A stretch of 46,167 nt of DNA from CAIXDN01 sp964482085. GTDB taxonomy: Bacteria > Patescibacteriota > Patescibacteriia > 2-12-FULL-60-25. The notes beneath the pieces were generated by a model. It saw only the letters and a program-made list of their open reading frames with translations, was not told the DNA's origin and did no database searches. The stretch is from positions 1 through 46,167 of the forward strand of contig CAYZVS010000009.1 in the NCBI GenBank assembly GCA_964482085.1, written 5' to 3'. A program made the translations under genes and the position numbers. Shown one piece after another: positions 15,347 through 22,914 of this stretch (the first letter of the stretch is position 1; the number at the start of each line of letters is the position of its first letter).

Positions 15347-15375
15347 ACCTTACATTTTTTCGCTAAGTTGCGCAA
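15347..15375 (-). promoter_or_regulatory. Possible HU promoter
   Basis: Minus strand TTGCGC (15370-15375), 17 bp, TAAGGT (15347-15352). Farther upstream an A/T-rich imperfect palindrome CTATAA-TTAGCTAAT-TTATAG (15429-15449) may act as an operator or UP element. Confidence 0.35.
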
Positions 15376-15451
15376 CAGATGGCTTGTGGAAGGTCAAGGC
15401 CTTTCAATTTCGTTTTTAAAAATTTTGCCTATAATTAGCTAATTTATAGCA

Positions 15452-15484
15452 AAAACGCGTCCAAGCCAAGGACGCGTTTTTTGT
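15452..15484 (-). terminator. Intrinsic terminator after the Cys-rich lipoprotein gene
   Basis: Stem AAAACGCGTCC / GGACGCGTTTT with loop AAGCCAA, just beyond the stop at 15491. Confidence 0.85.
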
Positions 15485-15490
15485 TGAGAG

Positions 15491-15883
15491 TCAGGGGGTG
15501 CACACATTCGCCCAAGGATAACCGCCAGCCGGACAGGGCGGGCTACCTCCGCACAGGCTTTGTCGAGCGAAGCCGGAGCAGCAGCCCGTAGCTGACACGA
15601 TTTGCCCATCGACGGCATAGCCCCAGCAACCGCAGACGAGGGTAGAGACACCCGCAGGTCGGCACATACCAGCATCGGGTGAACCGGTTGATGAGCAGCC
15701 CACACATGCTCCCCAGCTACTACCGCTGGAGCTGCAGGTTTGGACACCGGTGCCACCGCCGGAGCAGTAGCATTCCTGTGTTTCTCCAGGAGCGCAGGTA
15801 CTTGGCGAGGGATTGCCGCAGCCGGACAGGGCTAGTGAGATGGTGATAGCGACCGCCAGAATCGATGCACATTGCGACGACAT
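15491..15883 (-). CDS. Small cysteine-rich lipoprotein
   Basis: A 130-residue protein with a lipoprotein signal: hydrophobic SILAVAITISLALSGC, lipobox LSGC, lipidated Cys at about residue 22. The mature part has roughly 16 cysteines in closely spaced groups (CAPGETQECYCSGGG, WGACVGC, CCSGFARQSLCGG), so it should be disulfide-bonded. The style (CAPGETQECYCSGG...QTCSSSGSSWG) is that of Myxococcota lipoproteins, where G-x-x-Q-x-C repeats are common. The start ATG 15883 is fixed by AGGAG 5 nt upstream, a true Shine-Dalgarno site unlike most genes here; the nine extra upstream codons to 15910 would span it. Function unknown. Confidence 0.7.
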   Translation of the reverse strand: MSSQCASILAVAITISLALSGCGNPSPSTCAPGETQECYCSGGGTGVQTCSSSGSSWGACVGCSSTGSPDAGMCRPAGVSTLVCGCWGYAVDGQIVSATGCCSGFARQSLCGGSPPCPAGGYPWANVCTP

Positions 15884-15934
15884 GGATGCTCCTTGATGAG
15901 TTGTATGCAAGCAAAAAGAACGTAAAGCCGGATG

Positions 15935-15963
15935 AGTATTTCAGATGTTGGTCTTTCCGTCAA
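15935..15963 (-). promoter_or_regulatory. Promoter of the Cys-rich lipoprotein gene
   Basis: Minus strand TTGACG (15958-15963), 17 bp, AATACT (15935-15940). It gives a leader of about 45 nt that includes the AGGAG site. Confidence 0.5.
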
Positions 15964-16051
15964 CGACTAGCGCAAAGCCTAAAACTCACCTTATTGTTCG
16001 TAAAATGCTTGTGTTGGAAGGTAATCTGCCACTTTAAAATACAGAAAATAT

Positions 16052-16079
16052 AAACGCCCCACATTTTGTGGGGCGTTTT
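16052..16079 (-). terminator. Intrinsic terminator after gene 16104-16685
   Basis: Stem AAACGCCCCACA / TGTGGGGCGTTT with a TTT loop and trailing T residues, 25 bp past the stop. Confidence 0.85.
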
Positions 16080-16103
16080 GTTTGAGAGATGCTCCAGCGA
16101 TGG

Positions 16104-16685
16104 CTAGCGGGTCATGTGGCAGAGGCCACGAACCCAATCCCACCACTGCTGATAGGTGCGTTCCGTTTGACGCAGAAAATTCGCTTCGTCCGACATTCGT
16201 GCGCTACGTTCAGCGAATCCTATGATGGTCATGCAGTCAGTATCTTGCATGCCGACTAGATGATGTCTAGCCCAGTCCGCAGGAACCTCAAAATGTTGTC
16301 CACCAACTGGTTGGGCGATCAGAGCAGACATTTCTCGGAAGCGTACGATGACCGCGTCGTAGCCGCCTTGCCGAATATTCGCTTCGTAGAACTGACGGCA
16401 TGTTCTCATCTCAGCCTGACATGCAGGGTCACGTTCAGCGGTAAACACGCGGTCCGGACAGCGAGAGTCGAGGGTACTCATCTGATGCGAGGCCGCTTCG
16501 AGAGCAGCGATTGAAGGACCGATGATCGTCCCGTAGTCGGAGGTGCTAGCCAACGCGCTGCATTCGCGTGGGGTTGAGCGTCCGCCGCCCTGCGCCTCCA
16601 CCTGCTGAACGAGGGAGATGCCGACGATCCAGCCGAGCAGGAAAGATGCCAGAACCAGTGGAAGTTGCTTGTTCGGAAATCGCAT
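16104..16685 (-). CDS. Exported hypothetical protein
   Basis: A 193-residue protein from ATG 16685 (MRFPNKQLPLVL). An N-terminal hydrophobic stretch (LPLVLASFLLGWIVGISLV) followed by VEAQGGG reads as a signal peptide with cleavage near VEA-Q. The mature part has six cysteines, some in spacings consistent with disulfides (PRECS, SRCPDR, PACQAEMRTC, DTDC, GLC), and is predicted mostly helical from its composition. I recognise no family. The reading frame extends 11 codons upstream (to 16718) without a better start. Monocistronic between two terminators. Codon use is somewhat richer in G/C than in the neighbouring rny gene. Confidence 0.55.
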   Translation of the reverse strand: MRFPNKQLPLVLASFLLGWIVGISLVQQVEAQGGGRSTPRECSALASTSDYGTIIGPSIAALEAASHQMSTLDSRCPDRVFTAERDPACQAEMRTCRQFYEANIRQGGYDAVIVRFREMSALIAQPVGGQHFEVPADWARHHLVGMQDTDCMTIIGFAERSARMSDEANFLRQTERTYQQWWDWVRGLCHMTR

Positions 16686-16778
16686 CAGAAACACTACTTT
16701 GCAAGCTGCGGAATGCAAATTGCAGACCGCAATATATCTGAAAACTTCAAAAAGATCAGGGGTCGATACAGGGATCTA

Positions 16779-16809
16779 AAAAAACAGCCCCGATCGGGGC
16801 TGTTTTTTT
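16779..16809 (-). terminator. Intrinsic terminator after rny
   Basis: Palindromic stem AACAGCCCC-GATC-GGGGCTGTT with A and T runs; it touches the rny stop. Confidence 0.85.
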
Positions 16810-18343
16810 ACTTTGCGTGCTCAACCACTCTCGTCTCTCTGATCAGAGTAACTCTCACTTCACCCGGAAACTTCAACTCGCTTTCAATTTTATTGGCGAT
16901 GTTGCGTGCAAGCTTGGTTGCCGCATAGTCGTCAACTTGTTTTGGATTCACAAAGACACGAATTTCACGTCCAGCCTGAATCGCATACACCTTTTCAACG
17001 CCCTCAAAACTCATCGCGACATTTTCAAGATCCTGCAAACGCTTCACATAGAATTCGAGTGAGTCCTTGCGAGCACCTGGTCGCGCTCCAGAAATCGCAT
17101 CAGCTGCTTTAACGATAATCGCTTCCAAAGTCTTTGGCTTATCTTCATGATGTCCAATCGACTGATACGCAATCGCTTCCGGAAAACCATACTTCTGCAT
17201 GATCTGATAACCAATCTCTGGATGCGAGCCTTGCATGTCATGGTCAACCGCTTTTCCGATGTCATGCAAAAGTCCTCCGAGTTTACACACGTACACATCG
17301 GCTTTCAGTTCTTCTGCAAGCATCGCAGACAGTTTTGCAACCTCCATCGAGTGTAGCAACGCATTCTGTCCGTAGCTGGTACGGAATTTCAATCGACCCA
17401 GAATCTGAACAAGCTTTGGATCAAGCGTCGCCGTCGGTAATCCAAGTTCAAACAAAGCATCTTCGCCAGCTTTTCGGATATCAAGCGCAAGATCGTGCTT
17501 GGCTTCATCCACGAATTCTTCAATACGTCCCGGATGAATACGTCCATCGGCGATCAATTTTTCAAGCGCGCGTTTTGCGACTTGGCGACGAATAGGGGAG
17601 AAGCCGGAAACCGTCACAGCTCCAGGTGTATCATCGATAATCAATTCACAACCCGTCAAAAGCTCAAGGGCTTTGATATTACGTCCTTCGCGCCCAATAA
17701 TACGTCCCTTCATTTCTTCCGATGGCAATTGCACATGCGTCACCGTCGTTTCCACCACATGCGATGAAGCTTGTCGTTGAATCGCGGTGGCCATAATCGT
17801 CTTGGCTTTCATGTCGATCTCATCCGCGCCCATATCGTCGAGCTTGCGCATGCGACCAAGAATATTCTCCTTGTGCTCATCTTCAACGGTAGCTATCAAG
17901 CGTTCAAGGGCTTTTTCTTTGGAGAGAGCCGCGACTTCCTGAAGCTTGACCATGATGTCGCCAGTCAATCGTTCAGCATTGGCATGCGCTTCTTCTAAAC
18001 GCTTTTGCGCCGCCTCAACCTCTTGTTTGGATTTTTCGATTTCATTTAACCGTTCTCCAAATGTCGATTCACGCTCAACCAATGCGGTCTGTTGTTTTTG
18101 CAGTTCTTCAAAAGCACGACGTTCCTCCAAACGCGCTTCTTCCAAAATCTTAATGGCTTTTTCCTTAGCTCTAGCCAAACCCTCGGACTGTTTGATTTCC
18201 GCTTCACGCAAAATCTCATCTGCTCTGCGCGAGGCATCGTCTAAGTGTGCTTTTGATTTATTGTCCCTAAAGTAATACCCAATCGCCGTCCCAACCCCGA
18301 TGCCAAGTGCGGCAAAGAGGATTCCAATCAACGCACTTTCCAT
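16808..18343 (-). CDS. rny: Ribonuclease Y
   Basis: A 511-residue membrane-bound endoribonuclease that starts mRNA decay. Order of parts: N-terminal membrane anchor (residues 4-25), a long charged coiled coil (about 30-200), a KH RNA-binding domain with GRIIGREGRNIKALE, and an HD phosphohydrolase domain with the paired HD at LLHDIGKAVDHD, and SIGHHEDKP. The length matches the family (about 510-520). It stands as a single gene after a 143-bp gap from truB. CPR genomes often lack RNase E, so RNase Y is a likely main decay nuclease; that part is inference. Confidence 0.97.
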   Translation of the reverse strand: MESALIGILFAALGIGVGTAIGYYFRDNKSKAHLDDASRRADEILREAEIKQSEGLARAKEKAIKILEEARLEERRAFEELQKQQTALVERESTFGERLNEIEKSKQEVEAAQKRLEEAHANAERLTGDIMVKLQEVAALSKEKALERLIATVEDEHKENILGRMRKLDDMGADEIDMKAKTIMATAIQRQASSHVVETTVTHVQLPSEEMKGRIIGREGRNIKALELLTGCELIIDDTPGAVTVSGFSPIRRQVAKRALEKLIADGRIHPGRIEEFVDEAKHDLALDIRKAGEDALFELGLPTATLDPKLVQILGRLKFRTSYGQNALLHSMEVAKLSAMLAEELKADVYVCKLGGLLHDIGKAVDHDMQGSHPEIGYQIMQKYGFPEAIAYQSIGHHEDKPKTLEAIIVKAADAISGARPGARKDSLEFYVKRLQDLENVAMSFEGVEKVYAIQAGREIRVFVNPKQVDDYAATKLARNIANKIESELKFPGEVRVTLIRETRVVEHAK

Positions 18344-18486
18344 ATTTATTTATAGATACGCGCCGTTACGATAGGCGGCCAGTCTGTCATCTTCTGTTGT
18401 TCCAAAGCTCTAAAAGTTGATGATAAGACTGACATCGCTACACCATTCGCATCCAGCGCTGAAAAATTGTCAGTACATCTAACCTA

Positions 18487-19155
18487 TCAGAGGATGTGTT
18501 TTGCAGCAATATCAGGTGTCAGGCCCTCCAAAGTGAGCGCGTCTTTCACATCAAAATCACCAACCTTGCTTCGACGCAACTCCAAGCAATATCCACCCGT
18601 TCCCAAAGCTCTACCGATATCATCCGCTAAAGATCGAATATACGTTCCACTCCCACATTTCACATCGATCACAAGATTTGGCCAGGCATAGTCGATAATT
18701 TCGATTGCATCGATTGTAACCTGCTTCTTTGGCCTCATTTCTTCCGTCGCTTTTCCTGCTCGAGCCAGATCATACAGCTTTTTCCCACCGATTTTCTTAG
18801 CGGAATGTAAAGGCGCAAACTGCTCATAATCACCACGAAATTGATCAAGTGCCGACTCGATCTGCTCTCTGGTCGGCACACTGGGCTCGCTGAGCTCCAA
18901 AATCACTCCGTCCTTATCAAAAGTGTCACTCGTGGCCCCAAGTCGCACAGTCGCCAAATACGCCTTATCTACGCCAACGAGGGCCGTCAGGCGCTTTGTT
19001 CCTTTGCCGATACCAAGTACAAGTAGGCCCGTTGCAAAGGGATCTAGCGTTCCAGCATGGCCAATTGCGCGTATCTTCAAAATGCCCCGCAGCTTAGCCA
19101 CGACATCATGCGAGGTCCACCCAATAGGTTTGTCGATCAAGAGAAGTCCGTCCAT
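18487..19155 (-). CDS. truB: tRNA pseudouridine(55) synthase
   Basis: A 222-residue enzyme making pseudouridine 55 in the T loop of tRNAs. The catalytic motif GHAGTLDPFATGLL contains the nucleophile Asp; the opening LLLIDKPIGWTSHDVV, then KAYLATVRLG and GSGTYIRSLADDIG are also diagnostic. The C-terminal PUA domain of longer TruB proteins is absent, as in many compact genomes. Start ATG 19155 sits 7 nt after a TATAAA -10, suggesting a leaderless transcript. It is divergent from infB with a 52-bp shared region. Confidence 0.96.
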   Translation of the reverse strand: MDGLLLIDKPIGWTSHDVVAKLRGILKIRAIGHAGTLDPFATGLLVLGIGKGTKRLTALVGVDKAYLATVRLGATSDTFDKDGVILELSEPSVPTREQIESALDQFRGDYEQFAPLHSAKKIGGKKLYDLARAGKATEEMRPKKQVTIDAIEIIDYAWPNLVIDVKCGSGTYIRSLADDIGRALGTGGYCLELRRSKVGDFDVKDALTLEGLTPDIAAKHIL

Positions 19156-19162
19156 GTATACG

Positions 19163-19200
19163 TTTATACGCTTGACTTTCCGCTAAATCAAGCCTAAACT
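19163..19200. promoter_or_regulatory. Overlapping divergent promoters of truB and infB
   Basis: Toward truB: TTGATT (19186-19191), 17 bp, TATAAA (19163-19168), then 7 nt to the ATG. Toward infB: TTGACT (19172-19177), 17 bp, TAAACT (19195-19200), then 7 nt to the ATG. The two promoters interlock, so only one polymerase can bind at a time, and both messages should start at or next to the initiator AUG. Confidence 0.65.
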
Positions 19201-19207
19201 CGCACGC

Positions 19208-21226
19208 ATGAACGTTACCGAATTGGCCCGCCGTTTGCGCGTTACCCCACAACAGCTTTTGGCTAAAATGCCAGAGCTTGGTTTTGACGTCGGCGCACGC
19301 GCCATCAAGATCGATGATCGTACCGCAGACCAAATTTATAAGAAGTGGTTGGAAAACTCCCGTCGCGAACGCTTGCGAGATACCCTCGTCAAACAACAGG
19401 CCGTCGTCACCAAAGACGGAAGCGCTCCGGAAAACCGTGAAGTGTCGTTGCCAGCCGTTATCGCTGTCCGCGATTTCGCCGGCAAGCTGGAGCTTCCAGT
19501 TACGCGCGTCATCCAGCAGCTCATGAAAGCAGGTATTCTTGCTTCCCAAAACGAGCGCATCGACTACACGACGGCTTCCATCATCGCGGAAGAACTTGGT
19601 TACAAGCCAACAGCAGAATCCAAGGACCAAGCTGAACTTCAGGCTTCTGTAGAAAGTCAGGATCGACTCAAAGAAATTTTGTCATCGCAAGAAAAAGGAG
19701 AGCTCAAAGAACGCCCTCCGGTTATTGTTGTCATGGGTCACGTTGACCACGGAAAAACACGTACGCTCGATGCCATTCGTAAAACGCATGTCATGGAAGG
19801 GGAGTCCGGTGGAATCACTCAGCACATTGGTGCCTACATGGTTGAAAACAAAGGTAAGCCACTGACCTTTATCGACACACCAGGTCACGAAGCCTTTACG
19901 GTCATGCGTTCTCGTGGCGCTAAGGTCGCCGACATCGCGATTCTTGTTGTTGCTGCCGATGACGGTGTACAGCCTCAAACAAAAGAAGCGATCAACATTA
20001 TTCAGGCGGCGAAACTTCCTTTTGTTGTTGCTCTGAACAAGATGGATAAACCAGATGCCGATACAAACCGCGTACTCGGTCAATTGGCGGAAGCTGGTAT
20101 CACCGTCGAGGAATGGGGTGGAAAAGTTCCGATGGCCAAAATCTCGGCCAAAGTTGGAACGGGTATTGATGAATTGCTTGATCTTGTTTTGCTTGTCGCT
20201 GAGATGGAAAAGGAACGCATCATGAGCAATCCATCCGCACGCGCCGCCGGAACCATTATTGAATCCCGTGTCGACAAAGGTGAGGGTCCAGTTGCAACCG
20301 CGATTATCCAGAACGGAACACTTCACAAAAATGAAGCCCTCGGAATTGCCGGTGTCGCGTATGGTCGTGTTCGCATGATGCGCGACTGGACTGGCAAGAT
20401 TATGGACGAGGCAACGCCTGGCATGCCGGTAAAAATCCTTGGTTTTAAAACAGCGCCTTCTGTCGGTGATATTTTGGAGGTTCCAGAAAATCCAAGCGAC
20501 TTAGAAGTACGGAAAACCAAGAATGTCGCTCGTCAAAACGTGGAAACGCTCACCGCAACCAAAGCTCAACCCACAGAAGGGGAGGAAGGGGAAAAGAAAA
20601 CCATGCTCAATGTCGTGCTCAAAACCGATGTGCTCGGCTCACTTGAAGCAATTCTCGGCATGACAGAAAAGATCAAGCATGAGCTTGTCGGTGTCGATGT
20701 TATTCAGAAAGGCCTCGGCAACATCACAGAAGGTGACATCGAGCGCGCCGCCAACAGCAAGCCATCTGTTGTGTATGGATTTAACGTCATGTTCCCTCCG
20801 GCTCTCGTTCACAAAGCGCGTGAAAAAGAAGTGGATGTTGTCATGTACAAAGTTGTCTATGATTTGTTTGATAACATCGTTGAGCGTTTGAACAAGCTTT
20901 TGCCACAAGAAAAGATTATTACAGAACTTGGTTCTGCAGAAGTAGGTGCGATTTTCCTCACAGAAGTGAATCGCATGGTTGTTGGTTTGCGCGTACAAAC
21001 AGGTAAGCTCGCAACCGGTGCCAAGCTTCGTGTATTCCGCAACAATGAGATTATCGGTGAAGGAACGATCGACTCGTTGCAGAGTGGTAAGTCTGCCGTC
21101 AAAGAAGTTGGCGCAGGAACGGAGTGTGGTTTGTCTTACAAGGGCAAGGTCAAACTCATGGTCGACGACAGAATCGAGGCTTACACGGAAGAGTCCAAGG
21201 CACGTAAGGTTGAGAACTTCCGATAA
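19208..21226 (+). CDS. infB: Translation initiation factor IF-2
   Basis: A 672-residue GTPase that brings initiator fMet-tRNA to the ribosome. An IF2-N domain (MNVTELARRLRVTPQQLL) and a second small N-terminal module lead to the G domain: G1 GHVDHGKT, G2 GGITQHIGAY, G3 DTPGHEAF, G4 NKMDKP, G5 SAKVGTG. Domains II, III (TEGEEGEKKTMLNVVLKTDVLGSLEAI) and IV (VGLRVQTGKLATGAKL) follow. It lacks the long variable N-terminal region of enterobacterial IF-2. It is not linked to nusA (38443) as it is in many bacteria. Start ATG 19208 is 7 nt after the -10. It ends at a strong terminator. Confidence 0.97.
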   Translation: MNVTELARRLRVTPQQLLAKMPELGFDVGARAIKIDDRTADQIYKKWLENSRRERLRDTLVKQQAVVTKDGSAPENREVSLPAVIAVRDFAGKLELPVTRVIQQLMKAGILASQNERIDYTTASIIAEELGYKPTAESKDQAELQASVESQDRLKEILSSQEKGELKERPPVIVVMGHVDHGKTRTLDAIRKTHVMEGESGGITQHIGAYMVENKGKPLTFIDTPGHEAFTVMRSRGAKVADIAILVVAADDGVQPQTKEAINIIQAAKLPFVVALNKMDKPDADTNRVLGQLAEAGITVEEWGGKVPMAKISAKVGTGIDELLDLVLLVAEMEKERIMSNPSARAAGTIIESRVDKGEGPVATAIIQNGTLHKNEALGIAGVAYGRVRMMRDWTGKIMDEATPGMPVKILGFKTAPSVGDILEVPENPSDLEVRKTKNVARQNVETLTATKAQPTEGEEGEKKTMLNVVLKTDVLGSLEAILGMTEKIKHELVGVDVIQKGLGNITEGDIERAANSKPSVVYGFNVMFPPALVHKAREKEVDVVMYKVVYDLFDNIVERLNKLLPQEKIITELGSAEVGAIFLTEVNRMVVGLRVQTGKLATGAKLRVFRNNEIIGEGTIDSLQSGKSAVKEVGAGTECGLSYKGKVKLMVDDRIEAYTEESKARKVENFR

Positions 21227-21227
21227 G

Positions 21228-21257
21228 AAAACACCCCGCAAAAGCGGGGTGTTTTTT
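21228..21257 (+). terminator. Intrinsic terminator after infB
   Basis: Stem AAAACACCCCGC / GCGGGGTGTTTT with an AAAA loop and further T residues. Confidence 0.95.
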
Positions 21258-21263
21258 AAGGGA

Positions 21264-21292
21264 TTGCCGTACACAGGATTTCGACTTATGAT
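21264..21292 (+). promoter_or_regulatory. Promoter of trxA-trxB, leaderless type
   Basis: TTGCCG (21264-21269), 17 bp, TATGAT (21287-21292), then 8 nt to the trxA ATG. Confidence 0.6.
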
Positions 21293-21300
21293 CGGATCCT

Positions 21301-21624
21301 ATGGCATATGTTTTTTCTGAAGCGAACTTTGAGAACGACGTTCTAAAATCATCTATTCCTGTAGCCGTCGATTTTTGGGCGACTTGGTGTCCGCCTTGCC
21401 GCATCACCGGCCCGATTCTTGATGAACTCTCAGAAGAAATTGATGAGAACAAACTGAAAATCGGCAAACTCAATGTCGATGACAGTCAGCATCTCTCCAC
21501 AGAGTATCGCGTTCTCTCAATCCCAACCGTGATTATTTTTAAAGATGGAAAAGAAGTAGAGCGTTTTGTAGGCGCGATGCCAAAGGAAGCGTTCATGGAA
21601 AAATTCAAGCCTTACATTGGATAA
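21301..21624 (+). CDS. trxA: Thioredoxin
   Basis: A 107-residue thioredoxin with the full fold: VAVDFWATWCPPCRITGPILDEL, a central beta strand, SIPTVIIFKDGKEVERFVG with the cis-Pro. The active site is W-C-P-P-C rather than the usual W-C-G-P-C, which in other proteins alters redox potential; whether it does so here is not known. It has no signal peptide, so is cytoplasmic, and the reductase trxB starts 2 nt after its stop, so the pair should form a complete NADPH-dependent thiol system. Start ATG 21301 follows a -10 by 8 nt. Confidence 0.95.
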   Translation: MAYVFSEANFENDVLKSSIPVAVDFWATWCPPCRITGPILDELSEEIDENKLKIGKLNVDDSQHLSTEYRVLSIPTVIIFKDGKEVERFVGAMPKEAFMEKFKPYIG

Positions 21625-21625
21625 C

Positions 21626-22549
21626 ATGCGCAACGTCATCATTGTCGGTTCCGGTCCCGCTGGTTGGACGGCCGCGGTTTACGCTGCTCGCGCTGATTTG
21701 CAGCCACTCGTTTTTGAAGGCGCAGAACCTGGCGGTCAGCTCATGACGACAACGGAAGTTGAAAACTTCCCGGGTTTTGAAAATGGCATCCAAGGCCCTG
21801 AGCTGATGGAAGTGATGCGCAAACAAGCTAAGCGTTTTGGAACAGAAATTATTTCCTCAATGGTTGAATCGCTCAAACAAATCGATGGGGGATTTGAGGT
21901 AGTTGCCGCTGGAAAAACCTACGAAACAAAAACCGTAATTCTTTCGACCGGCGCAACCGCACGCCGTCTTGGTCTTGAATCAGAAAAAGCCTTGTACGGA
22001 AAAGGTGTATCCGCATGTGCTACTTGCGACGGCTTTTTCTTTAAAGGCAAGAATGTGATCGTCGTCGGTGGGGGAGACAGCGCGATGGAAGAAGCATCTT
22101 TTCTTACACGCTTTGCAGACAAGGTGTATCTCATGCATCGCCGTGATGAATTCCGTGCATCTAAAATCATGCAGGAACGCGTAAAGGCAAATGCAAAAAT
22201 TGAAATCGTCCTCAACACAGAAATCACAGAAATTCTGGACGTGAATGTCGGACAGGTAACGGGCGTAAAACTCCGCGACACCGTTTCCGGAGAAATGCGT
22301 GAAATGAAAATCGACGGCGTCTTTGCCGCAATCGGTCATGAGCCTAATGTCTCGCTCGTAAAAGGTTTAATCGATCTTGATGAGAAAAGTTACGTAAAAA
22401 CCGTTCCAGGCTCGTCCAAGACCAATATCGAAGGTCTATTTGCCTGTGGCGATGTCCAAGATAGTCACTATCGCCAAGCGATTACCGCTGCCGGAACTGG
22501 ATGTATGGCAGCGTTAGATGCGGAACGATTCCTCGCAAATCAAGAATAA
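21626..22549 (+). CDS. trxB: Thioredoxin reductase
   Basis: A 307-residue flavoenzyme passing electrons from NADPH through FAD to thioredoxin. FAD motif IIVGSGPAGWTAAVYAAR, then GGQLMTTTEVENFPGF, the redox-active CATC in SACATCDGFFFKGK, NADPH motif VVGGGDSAMEEA, and LFACGDVQD near the C-terminus are all in the normal order and spacing. An upstream in-frame TTG (21617) would overlap trxA; ATG 21626, one base past the trxA stop, is the better start. Cotranscribed with trxA. Confidence 0.97.
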   Translation: MRNVIIVGSGPAGWTAAVYAARADLQPLVFEGAEPGGQLMTTTEVENFPGFENGIQGPELMEVMRKQAKRFGTEIISSMVESLKQIDGGFEVVAAGKTYETKTVILSTGATARRLGLESEKALYGKGVSACATCDGFFFKGKNVIVVGGGDSAMEEASFLTRFADKVYLMHRRDEFRASKIMQERVKANAKIEIVLNTEITEILDVNVGQVTGVKLRDTVSGEMREMKIDGVFAAIGHEPNVSLVKGLIDLDEKSYVKTVPGSSKTNIEGLFACGDVQDSHYRQAITAAGTGCMAALDAERFLANQE

Positions 22550-22554
22550 AACAA

Positions 22555-22737
22555 ACGCCCCACTGATTTGTAATCAGTGGGGCCTTTCGACCAGCGCTCG
22601 AGCAATCCGCATCCAAGAAACCTTTCTATAGGGGAGAGCGAGTCCGAAGACCTGCGGCACCCTGCAGAAAGATCCCATGCTTGTCGTGGACGCGGATTGC
22701 TCCAGCGTTTGTCTTTCTATCTGAAAATTTGAATTCT
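22555..22737 (-). ncRNA. Candidate structured non-coding RNA of about 180 nt
   Basis: On the minus strand this segment begins downstream of a good promoter (22744-22772) and ends at a GC-rich hairpin with a T-rich tail (22558-22582). Its core closes with a 16-bp helix, GAGCAATCCGCGTCCA with TGGATGCGGATTGCTC (22586-22695 region), contains an inner 8-bp helix ATCTTTCT / AGAAAGGT, and has an apical GGTC-TTCG-GACT hairpin. The TTCG tetraloop with its C-G closing pair occurs only on the minus strand, supporting that orientation. No ORF of note fits it. Length and the single long interrupted hairpin recall 6S RNA, but I cannot confirm that. The SRP RNA core (GGAA loop with AGCAGCC) is absent. Confidence 0.55.
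22558..22582. terminator. Hairpin terminator between trxB and the candidate RNA
   Basis: Stem CCCCACTGATT / AATCAGTGGGG with loop TGT. The T-rich stretch (CGTTTGTTTT) is on the minus-strand side, so it best ends the candidate RNA; it may also end trxB. Confidence 0.8.
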
Positions 22738-22743
22738 TACCTG

Positions 22744-22772
22744 ATCTTAGCAGACCTGTGGATAAGTGTTAA
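22744..22772 (-). promoter_or_regulatory. Promoter of the candidate ncRNA
   Basis: Minus strand TTAACA (22767-22772), 17 bp, TAAGAT (22744-22749), with a TG one base before the -10. The predicted start is near 22737. Confidence 0.55.
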
Positions 22773-22814
22773 TGGTCTGACAACTCTATCCGGCACAAAA
22801 GCGCTGTAAAGAGA

Positions 22815-22854
22815 CAAAAAATGAGCCCGCCGTGCATAAAGGCCTAGGCGGCTC
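22815..22854 (-). terminator. Intrinsic terminator downstream of vanW
   Basis: Minus-strand GAGCCGCC / GGCGGGCTC (one bulge) followed by ATTTTTTG. It lies about 60 bp past the vanW stop, but a good promoter lies between them (22870-22898). Confidence 0.7.
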
Positions 22855-22869
22855 AAATGTGCTACACCA

Positions 22870-22898
22870 TATATACCATATCTATAAGCTTTTGTCAA
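22870..22898 (-). promoter_or_regulatory. Promoter-like element between vanW and its terminator
   Basis: Minus strand consensus TTGACA (22893-22898), 17 bp, TATATA (22870-22875), with a TG two bases before. Transcription from it would meet the terminator after only about 50 nt, giving a tiny RNA, or read through toward the 180-nt RNA. Confidence 0.5.
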
Positions 22899-22914
22899 GC
22901 AGGCGATAGATCGA

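Noticed and set aside
19682..20326. A 214-codon minus-strand frame inside infB
   Set aside because: It is antisense to conserved IF-2 G-domain codons, has no family features and no promoter; it is a by-product of the infB codon pattern.
22586..22695. The structured RNA as SRP (4.5S) RNA
   Set aside because: The SRP core, a GGAA tetraloop with the asymmetric AGCAGCC loop, is missing on both strands; only length and a hairpin shape agree.
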